Source: Campylorhamphus procurvoides
Lineage: Eukaryota > Chordata > Aves > Passeriformes > Dendrocolaptidae
Direction of reading: 5' to 3'
DNA length: 64,000 nucleotides
NCBI GenBank assembly: GCA_013396655.1
Contig: WBMV01004155.1
Span: 1-64,000, forward strand
In this document: positions 1 through 11,970 of the stretch, one piece after another
How the letters are laid out: each line of letters opens with the position of its first letter
How positions within the stretch are numbered: position 1 is the first letter of the stretch
Made by a program: the position numbers and the translations under genes
The notes under the pieces: generated by a model
Seen by the model: only the letters and a program-made list of their open reading frames with translations
The model's database searches: none
Told to the model about the DNA's origin: nothing

Positions 1-217
1 TGAGGTCCCTTCCACCCCAAACCCATCTGAGATTCTGTGATAAACTGAAAGGAGACTGTTTTGAGAGGCAGCAATACCAGTAGTAAATCACATTAGACAT
101 TTCATGACCCTTGTCATCAACTACAACGAGATGTGTTGAAAAAAACCCTCAAAAACCAACAGAGAGTTGCTTAGACAGATTACAAAAGGACACCAATGCC
201 AGGAACCCAAAACACAC
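1..217 (-). other. ADCY9: Start of ADCY9 intron 5 (partial)
   Basis: Intronic sequence downstream (in gene orientation) of the donor at 217. No further ADCY9 coding similarity is visible up to the window edge, and I see no repeat. Confidence 0.8.
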
Positions 218-320
218 CTCTTCCTGGTAGCTGCTCCTGTAGGTCATCTCCAAATCCTGATCCAAGAAGTTCAGGCTCAGCTTGTTAATAGGAGGTTTAA
301 AGAAGTAATCTTTCATGAGG
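218..320 (-). CDS. ADCY9: ADCY9 coding exon 5 (just before TM7)
   Basis: 103 bp. The acceptor is TTTGTTTTTCAG at 321; its first base completes the Ser codon from exon 4. It encodes SLMKDYFFKPPINKLSLNFL and DQDLEMTYRSSYQEE, matching the juxtamembrane end of the ADCY9 C1b linker. The donor is GAG|GTGTGT at 217, a GT donor lacking the usual A at +3 and +4, so moderate in strength. The next residues in ADCY9 lead into membrane segment 7. That exon and all of C2, which holds the other catalytic residues, are beyond the left edge of the window. Confidence 0.95.
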
Positions 321-3300
321 CTGAAAAACAAAAAAAGACAATAGCAACACCAGTTTGTTCAGCTCTTTCAGCCCCCCCTGCTCTGTGGTTGCAGTTTCTA
401 GAGATGCTGGACCTTGGCTTTGGGGTTCCAGTGGCTTCTCTCTGCTCTTGGTCACCCTGAGTCACCTCACTCACTCAGTGCAGGGAAATATTCCACTAAA
501 AAATGACAGAGCAAACTCTGATCCTTCCAGGAGGAGACTACCAAGTCCTTCCAGGGCCTCAGCAGATGACTACAGATAATTGTAATCTAAGCCAACACAC
601 AGTAAAGGTTAATTGCTGCTACAGAGGCACAAGCTCAGGAGATGTGTGGCTGTGGGATGTTTGTGCCTTGGGTGGAATTCTATTGCTCCAAGAAAGCCAA
701 GGATGACAAAGGTGACAAATTGTTAGGGGGGAAAAAACCCATTGTCCGTTTTAGAAAATGGCAGTTTCTTGTTATTTCAGACACTAAAATAACTCAGTAA
801 CTTGACTGGGAACTCTCCCTTAAGAATCTGGGCTGCAAAGAAATGCAAGCTGAGGACACAGAGAGCTTAGATTTCCTCCTGAAACAAAATACTTAAAATG
901 ACCAGAATCATCAAGGCTGGGTGACAAATGATGACACCAGCTCAGCAGGGCTGAGGGACCTGGAGGCAGCACCTGCCAGGGGGTGTTTGTGCCCTCCTTC
1001 CCCTTCTCTCCCAGTGTCAGGTGCAGAAAAACATCAAAATAAACAATATACACAAGATAAAGGAGGCTTCAATCACTTCAAAGCTGTTTCTACTTCCCAT
1101 CCTTTGGAGGAGAAACACAAAGCTGAGGTTTGCATCAGCTGTAAGAGGTTTATGAATGAAGTTTGGGGGTTTCTTTGGGGGGAGGGAGTTTGGTTATGGG
1201 GGTTTTTTTCTGTTTAATTTTCCTGGACTCCTGGCACAGAGGTTTTTTGGAAGCAGCAGCTCCCCAGCACACAATGGCATGTGGGAAGCACTTCTTTTTT
1301 TTTAAAAATGCAAGACCAACCAAATACACATCCTTAGACTGATCCCAGGGAAGACAAAATCCTCTAACCATGACTATGGCCAATACTTTATAAGCTTTAA
1401 TCAATATATTAAAACCATGAGGATACCCTGAAAGAATGACAGGGCACATTCACTTCAATTCCCCTTCTCTCCTTCGTTATTCCTTGTCTTTGTTCCTCCC
1501 CTCTCTTAAGATGTTTCTAAGAGCATCTTACAATAAGAATTTTGAAAGCTTTTGGGTTTTATTTTAAAAATGATTGCTGAATTTCCTTTTTCCCTCCAGG
1601 GAAGCTCAGCAGAGGATGAAGAGCAGCCAGGGAGAAGGCAGCATTCCCAGTGCCAAGCCAGCTCCAGGTCAACTCATGCCCCAGAGAGGAAGGTCCCACT
1701 TCACTTGCCTAAACACTCAAATCCATGCTGTGCTTCCCAGGGACTTGTGTGTTCCCCAGAAGGAGAAACAAACAAATTTAAGAGTATTTAAACAGGAAGC
1801 TGAGGCAGGGAGGGGATGAAGGGCTGCCCTGAGCCCAGGTCTGGGGGAGCTTCATCCACCCCTGGGACTCTGCCCTGGAAGTGCTGCCTGAGCAGGGCAG
1901 GAGTGCTTGTTTCTTGTGCCTCAGGGGGGTTACAGCCTAAGGAATAGCTCATTTTCCTTGGAAACACAAATCCCCAACCCCAAAATCCTCTGATATGATG
2001 TTCTCACATTCTGTGCACTGACACTACAGCTTTCCTTTCAAATACACAGTGATGCTCAGGTTACAATGAACAGTGTTTTTACAGTGGCTGCAGCAAAGCC
2101 AGACTCAAAGATCAAACCATACTCTGTTTGTCAAACATAGAGAATCAAGTTGTAAGAACAGGTAACTTTTCATAAAAGTATTAACACCCCACACTAAGCC
2201 TTATTCTTATTTTTAAAGACAGTGCCAAGCTATCAGGCCCAAGGTTAAATCTTGGCATGCAAAGGAACTCCCAACCACCCAGCTAAAACTCTAGAAAGGG
2301 ACTGGAAATGAAAGATATCACCAGTGTGCAGGCTCCTGAATCCCCAAGGAGGTGTTTAACCCTTCCCAGCTCTAAGGAAGCCTCTGGGATTCATTTCTAC
2401 ACCTCATCATCCTACCTGGGTGAAGCCCTTTCTGCCACAGGGATTTTGGTGGAAGTGCCCAGGGCAGGTTTGCAGCAAACCAGTGCAAGAGAACTCCCTG
2501 CAAAGGGGGGGGAATCCTGTAAAATGACACCTCAAATTCCACACCCAAAGGTCCTCACAGATGTTTGATTCAGCAAGAGCAATGTTTGATTGCAGGGGAT
2601 CAAGAATGTTTTTAAAAGGATTTATTTCCCCATCATTTCTCATTGAGAGATGTTGGAAAGCTCAGTGTAACCCAGTAGGCTTTGAGCATCTTGCTTAGAC
2701 CTAATTAATCAGAAGCTTATTTTTGGAAAGTTATGTTTACATGAGCTGAACTCGGCAGAGAAGTTTCCGTGGCAACAAGAGCTGGCCCACTTAATATGGT
2801 AATGATGATATTTAATTGAGACCAAAATAAGAGCCAGGCTTTGAGGGATCTCAAATCACAGTCCTGCTCCTGCTTTTTTCCCACTCAAGGAGCTTTGTGC
2901 ATGTGGGGAGAGGAGGAGGAGAGCAGCAGGGCCACAGGAGCTGGGTGAGGCATCTGCAGCACAGCAACAGCAGCCAGGAAGCTGCTTCTGGAAGTTCAGC
3001 TTTGCACAGTGCTGGTTCCAGTTTAAAACTACAATTTTAGGTGTTCTTGCTGCTTTCTGCCAGCACTTGGACCTTCCAACCTGATTGTCTTCTAATGTTT
3101 GAAAATCCCAGCTAAACAGCCATTCTCAGCTGATGAGAGAGCAAAACAATATAGGTACCCAAGCTGGAGCTGAAGGTGGGCACAGGAGGAAGGGAAAAGG
3201 AGAAAATCCAAAGGGGAGACTGTGCTGTCCCTTCCTCTCACCTCTCCCTGCCTCTGTCCTGGTTTGAGTTCAGGGGGTGGGGTCTCAAAGCAGCCCAGAG

Positions 3301-4076
3301 CCCACACCAGCACACAATTCCAAGGATATTTAGATAAAACACCCTCAGTTTGAGTGGAAAAAGCAGAACAAAACTAAGAGTGGCCATAAATAATAGGAAA
3401 CTCAAGTTATCTGGTGAGGTGCTCCAGTCAAGTCACTGTCACAACAGGGGAGAGAGGGTTGTGTGTTTATAAAAATCCCACACTACTGAATTTTGGAGAA
3501 TATTTCCTCTGTCCCAAATACTTATTTTTTTTTAAAAGAGAGAGAAATTAACTTTACAATACATAAGTAGGTAGCAATTCCATGAGAATTCTCTCCTGTT
3601 AATTCTGTTTCCAAGCCCAGCATGATCTCTCTGTGTTAGTCACACAATGTTATCAGATGGTGCTGTTTTGCTATACAAAAATATGAGTTTTGTGGTTCAG
3701 ATTTTGTGTTACACCTTAAATTGCAGAGGAAAGTACAAACTAGGTGCATTTAGATGACATTTGATTGTTGAGATAGAGTTGAACTTCGTGACAAGTGATT
3801 TAAAGTGCAATTTCCTTTTCAAAGACTCAACTGAAGGAGGACTGTTCACCCAGAAGTGATGAAAAAACTGGCTTTACATGTTTCTAAACTGAATGTTTCT
3901 GATGTCAGGTTTTTACTGCAGTTCAAGCAGAGTAGAGACTAAAATCAGAAAACTCATGTTGTGTGTTAACAATAATTACTGAAAGTAGACAAAAAGCACA
4001 CAAATACAGATTAAAGACAGGGGATCCTGGTACTGCCTTCTCACCTTTCCAGGATCTGCCACTGCCTTGTCCTTAC
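321..4076 (-). other. ADCY9: ADCY9 intron 4 (3.76 kb), no other gene seen
   Basis: Bounded by the GT at 4076/4075 and the AG at 322/321 on the minus strand. No CR1 or other interspersed repeat was recognised. The distinctive part is about 2690-2830, an AT-rich block with several TAAT cores and an RFX-type X-box at 2763-2776. Short open frames here have no domain features and are treated as chance. Confidence 0.75.
2763..2776. promoter_or_regulatory. Candidate RFX X-box
   Basis: GTTTCCGTGGCAAC fits the RFX palindromic consensus RYYNYY-N(1-3)-RRNRAC with a 2-base spacer. It lies inside an AT-rich block containing TAAT motifs (about 2700-2820), the composition typical of vertebrate enhancers. 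Binding is inferred only. Confidence 0.35.
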
Positions 4077-4294
4077 CTGTCCTCTTTGATGACATCCACA
4101 AAGTGAGCATCAGTCTTTTCTCTGATGTTTTTGAACCTCAGGGGGAGCAGAGCTGACTGGTCGAGGCTCACCCCACCCCACCTGCCCTTCTCCTGCAGCA
4201 TTTCATACAGGGAGGTCTGGCTGTTGCTCAGCTTCTCCTCCTGGGGAGGACTCAGAAGCCCATTCTGAGTCTTGGGGCTGTGTCCTCCTGGAGC
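4077..4294 (-). CDS. ADCY9: ADCY9 coding exon 4 (C1b linker, conserved part)
   Basis: 218 bp. The acceptor is GTTTTCCAG and the donor GACAG|GTAAGG, the strongest donor of the set. It starts APGGHSPKTQNGLLSPPQEE and continues through LSNSQTSLYEMLQEKGRW and SLDQSALLPLRFKNIREK to HFVDVIKED, an almost unchanged match to ADCY9. It is the best-conserved stretch of C1b here and approaches the second membrane cassette. It ends two bases into a Ser codon (AG|C), completed by the next exon, so the phase is 2. No frameshift or stop is present. Confidence 0.96.
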
Positions 4295-7200
4295 CTGGAA
4301 AACACACACAGGGAATGTCAGTGGCTCAGAGAACAAACAGGTGAGACTTCAAGGAGTTAAAGCTGAAAGATGCTCTTCCTCGACACGCTGAGTGTTGACC
4401 TGACCATGTCAAAGGCCAAACTCCACCTGCCTTGAATCCACCCCCCTCTCCTGTGGATGTATCTGCTCCATGTTCTGCAGGCACATCCCTGGTTGGGGGT
4501 CTTTCTGCTTTTTATGTACCAGCTTCCCAAGGAGCAGGAAACAACCTGCATTTTCACACATGCACTCACAGCCAACCACAAGCCCAAATTTCATTCACTT
4601 ATCCCAAGGCCAAGATTCTCCTGCCAAGGTTTTTAAACACCCACTGGAACTGTGCTGGCTTTCCATGGATCATGAGACAACTCCCTGTGCCAGCCCTTGC
4701 TGATCCCCCCACTGCCCACTGCTGTGTCAGAGCTTCCTCCTCTCTCCCACCTGTGGGAACAGCCTTTTTGTACATCTCAGCATCCTACAAAAAAAAATCC
4801 TACAAATGAATCCACATTTTCTTCACTGAAAGAAGACATACTTCTTCCTTCTGGTTTTCTTTTGCTTTTGTATTAATTAAGACTGCAGTGTTAATTCTGA
4901 CACGAGCTTGCAACAAGGCTTGGGTAGAGTATTAGCAATTCTGCTTTCATTTGAGAACACAGAGTACTTTGAACCCAAATTCTTGTTTTCATGGAGCCTG
5001 AGATTCCTCCCTTTACATTTCGCTTGTCCTAGACCAATATGCACTGAAGCAATTCCAGAAGAATTAGACACCCAAATGTGGTGAGAATGAAAATGAACTG
5101 CAGTTAGTCAGGATCATTTTCAAATGCAAACACAGAGCAAACTTAGCATATTTGAATGTTCCTCTCCCCCCTCCACGTCTCATCACTTCTCATGTAGCAT
5201 TTCTCCTCATCCTGGAGCCCACTCATGACAGAAGTTTCTCCATTCCTGCCTGCACAGCTCTGACAAGCTCCTCCAGAAGACTATTCTTGGATGCCACCAC
5301 GGTGACCATAAATAAATACCATAAATATCATCCTCACCACCCCAGCCAGGCGCTGAAATATGTTACTGACATTGGAAAATCAACTTAGTTAAAGGTAAAA
5401 AAGATCTGTTCTCTGGCTGCCCATGCAGAATTAATTGCATTTCCTTGTGTAACCCCCCCTGTGGTGCAGGGAGAGGTGCAGGCACAAGTAGGGCACATAC
5501 AAGAGCAAGGGAGCAGCAGGAGAACCTCGTGCAGGGAAGAGTCAGGAAGCACTTTGGCTCAGCTCCCTCTCACAGCCAAGACCTCCAGAGCTAAATCCAC
5601 AACAAGGTGTGTTGGAATGGTTCCCTGGAGCTACAGGAAAAGCAGGAGGGAGGTGGGTTGTGCTTCCCCTTCCTCCCTGCCTCCCAGGGGGATCCCTGGG
5701 CTGCCCCAATGGAGGTGTGAGCCTGAGAGCCACGTGCTGAGAGCCAGGGGATGGAAGGAGTCCCAGTCTGGTCCCTCCTGGCCCTCCCAGCAGTTGTTTT
5801 GGCAGCCTGCAGGTGTTCACAGCACAGTGACAGCAGCTGAGGAAGGAGTAGGAAATTGGGTAGTTTCCTTGGTGTGCTGCCAATGCTTTGCTACAGCCCA
5901 TAATAACCAGGAGGGAAAGGTGATTTCAGCCACACATAGCCCAGCAGGGGCAGAGCAAGAGCCCTCTGGGCTGGAGAGATGCTGCTTGGGACAGAGGGAC
6001 ACTCTGCTGGAAGCACAAGGGCTTCTCCCACCAAAGGTCACCCTGTTCTTTTCCAAGGGAAACCATCCAGCAGCTTCCAAGAGACTCCTCCTGCATCCCT
6101 AGCAGGTCATGCAGCTGCTCCCAGGGAACAGGGCTGGGGAGCACAGGGCATCCTGCAGAGCCAGAGCAAAACCCCTGGTTTGGAGAGAAGGAGAGCAAAG
6201 GGAAACCAAAGAGAACTGACCAATAAGCTGCTAGAGAAAACTCTTCATTGTTTTTTTGGTTTTTTTTTAATTTATCCTAAGGATTGTATTTGCTCAGAGC
6301 ACTTCCCAGAGCAACCTGAGGCCTAAGGAAAAACTGAAGGTCATAGTTACCACCTCTTCTTCTCCTAGTAGAGTCTTTGTGCTCTTCCTCAGCCCTGCAG
6401 CCAGTTGTTACCTGAAAAGCAGAAACTGAGAGCACAGTTTTTTGCTATGATCAGCTCAAATAAAAGATCCAGACTCCTGTGCACTGTCTGCTCTCCCTGT
6501 TGCTCTTCAAGATCATCTGAAAAATGCACTGAAAACTTCTGCTCCTTCACAGAAGGTCAGCGTGGACTTTCTCTTTAGCTCCCTGGCAAAGGCTCAAATC
6601 CCCAAGAAAATTCTTTCCTTCAGTCAGCTCAAGGTTTCCCTGTGCTGTCTCCACTCTGCTAATCTCAACAGGCAGGGATTAGAGTATGAAACTGTTTGTG
6701 TAGGAGAAAATCCCTATTTATTAAATGTTGTTAGCTCCAGTGTCACTGTGGCTTCTGAAGGCAACAGGCCATACAGGTTTGCTTGAGAGCTCAGAGACCT
6801 GATGTGAGAGTTTCCTCTCATCAAAAGACTCTCATCAAAAGCCCCAGAGGCTGCTGGACCCACGATGGGTCCAAGGATGTGGTTACACACCAGTCACATT
6901 CCCAAAAGGCAGGGCACACGAGTGCAGCACAGGCCATGGGAAGGGAACAGACTCCAGACATGGGGATGGCTCTTTCTCCCAAGAGACCTGAGACTTGAGG
7001 GAAGATTTGGAAATCAGATGAAATGGCAACTCCGTGCACGTGGCTGTTCTTTGAGCCCTCAGTGAAAGAGGCATCCCAGAGCCACGTAACAGCTCCGATT
7101 TCCAGCTGAGCAATGACCAAACCAAACCCAACAAGGATTTGGGCGATTTGGGCTCCACAAACACGTTTCTTCCCCTGAAATTGGAGCCCTTTCCCCCTGC

Positions 7201-8438
7201 TCTGCACAGACCTCCTCCCAGCAGGGTCAGATGACTGGCTGATTCACACACACCAAGCCAGGACAGCTGCAGCAAGAAGGAACTGAGGATGATTGAATGA
7301 AGACATCTCCTGACACTGGGCAGTCTGTACGTGGGGACAACCCCTGCCTGCAGGTGTGCCCTGCAGATCCCTGGCACGTGGGCAGGGGCAGCCTGGAGAG
7401 GAGCATCTCCTGCCTACCTGCAGATCTCTCAGGCTTCCTGTCTTGAAGATCTCATGCTGGTTTGAGAGCAGTACCTGCTGGCCACTCTGCTCCACCTCCC
7501 TGATTATTTTACTCCTTTCTTAGCCGGTTTCCTGGGAACGCTGGCACAGAACTGCTGTGTAACACACCCCTACAGCCCCATGAGGCAGGCCCTGCTTCTG
7601 AGCTCACAATTTCAGCAGGAGACAACAGGTCAGGTACAGACAGAGAGCAGAGAGACAAACACAGAGTAATGCAGGGGTTCAGCAGTGCTGGCAAGTTTTT
7701 CAATCAGCTTCATAAGAGAGATGTGAAGAATGAGACTATTGTCTCAGAGTGTGTTCATGAAGTGATTCTCCCCAAGGAGGGAAGGCATTAAACTGGTTTG
7801 AATATCTAACAGCCAGGTGCTGAGCACTGGTGCCCAGTCTGCATTGAGGCAGGAGGTCAATGCTCAGGAAGGAGAGACAGGCAGAGCAGAGGCTGAGGAG
7901 GCCACGAACAAGACAAACAGGCAGCATGTGGTGTGGCAGAGGAGGTAGGTGGCTTCAGGGAGAATATCTAAGCAACAGGCAAGGAAAGCAGCACAAGGAA
8001 TCTGTAAGATGCTGTATCTGTTGGTCAGAAAAGGAGGCAAACTGACTGAAAGCTGTGGATTTCAGCTGTATGCAGCAACAGGAATGACCCTGAACACATT
8101 GGCAAGACACATAACTTGAGGTGAGGTGACCCAGCCCAGTGGGGTGAGGGATGGAGAGCCTGGCAGTGCTGTGTGTGCCTGTCTGAGTAGTCCCAGCACA
8201 ACTGAGAGAGTCCCAATTTTAGGTCCTTCTCAGTATCAATCTGAGCCCATAAAATTACTAAAAATTCTGCAAGTGGAGGTGGGGGGCTCAAACTACATTT
8301 TAGAACACAACTGCTCCAAATCCAAGTCAGTTCTGCTGCTTAAGAGCTTGAATAAAGGACTGGTGGCAGAAAACTGAGAAAGCTGAGGGAAGCAGAGAAA
8401 TGAGGGAAAAGAAGGGCAGTGAGAAATACTGAAATTAC
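4295..8438 (-). other. ADCY9: ADCY9 intron 3 (4.14 kb), no other gene seen
   Basis: Intron between coding exons 3 and 4 with canonical borders. It includes a GC-richer segment at about 5460-6230 that happens to stay open for about 210 codons on the plus strand, but without an ATG at its start and with low-complexity, non-domain composition. No CR1 copy was recognised. Confidence 0.75.
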
Positions 8439-8543
8439 CTTCATACTGTTTTTATGCTCATCCTGACACCCATTTTGGATAGCTCCTTCCTCTACGCTGA
8501 CATCGCAGTGGGGAGCAAGGGTGGTACTACATGAAGGGCAAGG
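8439..8543 (-). CDS. ADCY9: ADCY9 coding exon 3 (C1b linker)
   Basis: 105 bp, 35 codons, phase 0 at both ends. The acceptor is TTGTCTCCTTGCAG and the donor ATGAAG|GTAATT. It begins PCPSC and ends GCQDEHKNSMK; the NGCQDEHKNS block is diagnostic of ADCY9, and the length matches the human exon as I recall it. It forms part of the cytoplasmic C1b linker between the first catalytic half and the second membrane cassette, a region of ADCY9 tied to autoinhibition and regulation. The middle (TTLAPHCDVSVEEGAI) is divergent. Because the exon is symmetric (phase 0-0), skipping it would keep the frame. Confidence 0.94.
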
Positions 8544-10029
8544 CTGCAAGGAGACAAAAAAATTTTAGCCAGGAATGTTCTGGTGTCCTTGTAGGATTAT
8601 GCAATTTGTAATTCAGTCCACTTGTATACTTGCAGCACGGCTGAAAGATAAACAAAGCTACAGAATGGGAAGCGGGGAGCAAAATTCGCCTGGAACAGAA
8701 TGCACCATTTCAAAAATAAATCCCAGATTTGCTGCTTGCTGGAGCTAAATCTGACCCAGCAAAGCTTCACCAGGGGAAGAGCACAGATACACTGTAGTCC
8801 TGTGTACCAGCACAGGGCCTCCCCAAGAGGAGGAAAAGGCTCTTCAGGAGGTGGAGTGCAGTTTGCTCGTGTGAAAAACTGCCTGCAAAGGGATGTGAAC
8901 GGCATTGGGAGGGAAGACTCAGCACAAAATGCAGCAAAACCCAGAAAAAGCACCAAACACCACGACGCGTGATGGGCAGCACGGGGAGATGGAGAGCAAC
9001 AAATCTGAAACTAATCAAGGGAAATCCTTCTGCATACAGAGCTCCAAGGCAGGGGAGGGGAGCTCAGGCTGTCAGGGCCAAAAACACCCAGTAAATGTCA
9101 CAGGGAACACGGGGAGCAAAACCATTGGGATTTGTACTGGGACCAGGCTGGGCATTTTGGAAGCGACCGAAAATGTTGCACTTGAGCTTTTAAAACAAGC
9201 TCATTCCTTCGAGTTAAAATGTGATCTTCTTCAGGGGAATTAACCCCAGAATTGCATCTTCCACGTCCTTACTCTTTTCTCCAGCCCTGGCAGAGCACAG
9301 ACAGGATGTTGCTTAGAGGGGCCCTGTGTCTGAGCCCTCCTGGCAAGGCCCCTGCTCTGGAGATGTTCAGGTGACCAGGCTCACCAGAGATCTGCTGGTG
9401 TCTGGGAGGGGATCACTGAGCATCTGGGAGGGTTTTCAGCAGGCAATGTGAGCCTTTTGTCCCAAACACAACAGCCCACATTCATTTCAGCTGTGTATTC
9501 TGGACTCAGGAGGGACACATTCAAGTTTCTCAATTCTCCTGGTCCAAACCCACAACTTGCACCTTCAGGTTCACTCCTGATTTCAGAGACCAGCGTGTTA
9601 AGTCTCCTCAGAGCTGACTCTTCACCCAAAGCCCCTTTTCTACCTCTCAGGTTAAAATCCAATCACCCAGAATGTTTAATTGTCAGGAGTTTCTCCCAGC
9701 CCACTCTCCCTGTGACTGCTGACCCAGCTCCCCCCTCACCAGCACCTCCCAAATGCTCTGAAGACCATCAGATCTGCTGCTCCTCAGGGGCACAGCCCAG
9801 GCTGGGCCACTGAAATGACTCTGAGCCTCCTGACCTGGCATCAGATGAGCAACTTACAGCCAGTCCTTAACCTGCACAGTCTGAACAAACACCAGCACAG
9901 CTGAAGGAACTACAAAGTTGGTTCTCAAATGGTTGTGTTTAAAAATAACCTCGGACTAAACGCCAAGAATGTCTTGACCACTTTGTGGAAGGCATTATTA
10001 GATGGCTTGAAAAATAAATTGGCAAAGGG

Positions 10030-10065
10030 CTAACGAGCCCTCTAAACTCCTAGAGGGTTAGTTAG
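10030..10065. repeat. Imperfect inverted repeat (hairpin)
   Basis: The inner arms CCCTCTA (10038-10044) and TAGAGGG (10051-10057) are perfect complements around a 6-base loop. Outer arms CTAAC (10030-10034) and GTTAG (10061-10065) extend the stem beyond a 3x3 internal loop. No function is assigned. Confidence 0.5.
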
Positions 10066-11110
10066 TAGATTTATCCAAGGCAGAAGTCTGCTAATAGCAA
10101 CAAAACCCAAGCACCTCTAACAATAAATAAAGAAAACACTCCCTGTTTGATCTTGCTAATAAACTAGGAAGGCCACCTCAAACACTCAGCTCCCGGGGTT
10201 AAACCAGGAGACAAAGGGCTTGGAAAAGCATCCTGACCCTTGGGAAGAGGCAGAAGTCCCTCTTGACTTCCCCCATGTGTTCCAGCCAACATCATTAAGT
10301 TCCTCCTCTCTTGCAGGGCTCGTGTGCTGTGACCTCATTGCCATGAATAAAACATTAATGCACTTCCAGCAAACACCGAGACAAGCAAAAGGACCTTCTG
10401 TTTTCATACCAAGCAATGATTAAAACATTTCTACAACAGCTTATGATTCCCTGTCAAGTGAGGCATTTCATAAAAGATAATAGGGAAAATAAATTGAGAC
10501 CCAAACTGCTTAAGCAGGTTACAGTCTTCTCATTCAAAACAGCTGCTATTAGAGAGGTTTTAGCCTCTGTCTTCAGCATTTTAATTACACACATGGACTT
10601 TCTTGATATCCACACTCACTACAGTTTGCAGTTCAATGAACTGCAGCTACACCAGAGGAGGAAACACAATTCCTTTCATGGATCAATCACTGCTGCATTC
10701 TCCCCCCTGACTTTCCTTTACGTTCCTTCAAGCCTCAAATGTGAAATTCATCCTTGGCATCCAATATGGCCACTTATTCCCTTTATAGCAAAAATATTTC
10801 AACTTGCCTGCAATTTTGCCCCTCCTACTTAAGTCTCTTTTGCAGAGCTGGAGTCATCTCCTCCTACACTGACACTGTTTACAGCTCTGCATTTAAAACA
10901 GTCACATGGAAGTCATGATTCTTGTGCAAATTGTTATCTCCAGACCCTACCAGCGAGCTGCAGGCTTTCAAAAAAAACCCACCACACAAAACCCCCAAAA
11001 GCTGGAAAAAAGAAACCCACTCCTTTTCAAAAACTGTGCATGATCTGTGATTAAACTGCAGTCGTTTTTTGTGGGGATTTTTTGCTATACATATGTATTT
11101 AAACCAAAAG

Positions 11111-11340
11111 AAGGAGAATTTAGATTGGATCTAAGGAAGATTTTGACAGCAAAAGTGGTGAAACACTGGTACAGGGTGCCCAGAGAAGCTGTGGCTGTCC
11201 CAGCCCTGAAGTGTCCAAGGCCAGGTTGGATGGGACTTGGAGCACCCTGGGCTGGTGGAAGGTGTCCCTGCCATGGCAGGAGGCGGAACTGGATGAGCTT
11301 TAAGGTCCTTCCAGCCCAAACCATGCCATGATCCTGTGAC
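11111..11340 (+). mobile_element. CR1 LINE, 5'-truncated 3' end
   Basis: It contains the avian CR1 tail blocks in order: the TTAGATTGGAT segment, GCCCAGAGAAGCTGTGG, GTGTCCAAGGCCAGGTTGGA, GGTGGAAGGTGTCCCTGCC and the closing CCAAACCATGCCATGATCC. Only the 3' untranslated end and distal ORF2 remnant are present, as usual for CR1 copies. It is antisense to ADCY9. Confidence 0.9.
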
Positions 11341-11707
11341 TGGAGCAGCAGAGGGGAGGCTGGGGCTCAGCACTGCCACGATGGCTCCATCACTCCATGG
11401 CACCCATTCATCCAGAATCCACTCCAGCATCAGGGAATGGTGAAGCTGCTGAAGAAACCCCTGGCCAGATGTGCAGTGCTCAGGGTGAGGAGTAAAACCA
11501 GCAGCCACAAACACAAACTGTGCAGTAGCTGTGGCACAACAGGGTGTCCAAGGCAGCTGAAGCTGAGCTGGCACTTGCTCAAGATGCTCTTCTGAGGAGC
11601 TTCTTTCAGCTTCTCCTTCCCTCACTCAGACAGTCACGCTGGCACTTCTGCCCTGCACAGACCATCCCTCAGCACTCAAACACCTCCAGAGCCACGAGCT
11701 GGGCTTG

Positions 11708-11746
11708 GCTGATCCTTGTGGGTCCCTTCCAGCTCAGGCTGTTCTG
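11708..11746 (+). mobile_element. CR1-like 3' terminal fragment
   Basis: GATCCTTGTGGGTCCCTTCC followed by AGCTCAGGCTGTTCTG resembles the terminal block of other avian CR1 subfamilies. The upstream 350 bp are not recognisable, so the element boundary is uncertain. Confidence 0.4.
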
Positions 11747-11848
11747 AACAGCAATTAACACCCAGCAACAGCCCCGGGGCAGGAAATGAGGGACGAGGCA
11801 GCAAACAAAGCATGGGGGGAAAGCAAATGCTCCACATCACACACCAGC

Positions 11849-11970
11849 TACCACGGGATGGGTGCAGAGCAGGCACCCCGTGGTTTAGAAAGNGCAGCAA
11901 CTGCTCCAGATACCACGGGATGGTGGTGGACCTGGACCTGCACCTTCTGCAGGGCAGGCACCCCGTGGTT
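11849..11970. repeat. Two-unit repeat, each unit flanked by ACCACGGG/CCCGTGGT arms
   Basis: Unit 1 has arms 11850-11857 and 11877-11884; unit 2 has arms 11912-11919 and 11962-11969. Each 8-bp pair is perfectly self-complementary, and both right arms are followed by TTAGAAAG. Spacers are 19 and 42 bases. The only isolated N in the window is at 11893, between the units. Confidence 0.6.

Noticed and set aside
5461..6102. 213-codon open frame on the plus strand
   Set aside because: It begins at GTG rather than ATG, lies in an ADCY9 intron, and has no domain, signal or membrane pattern. It reflects GC-rich composition lacking stops.
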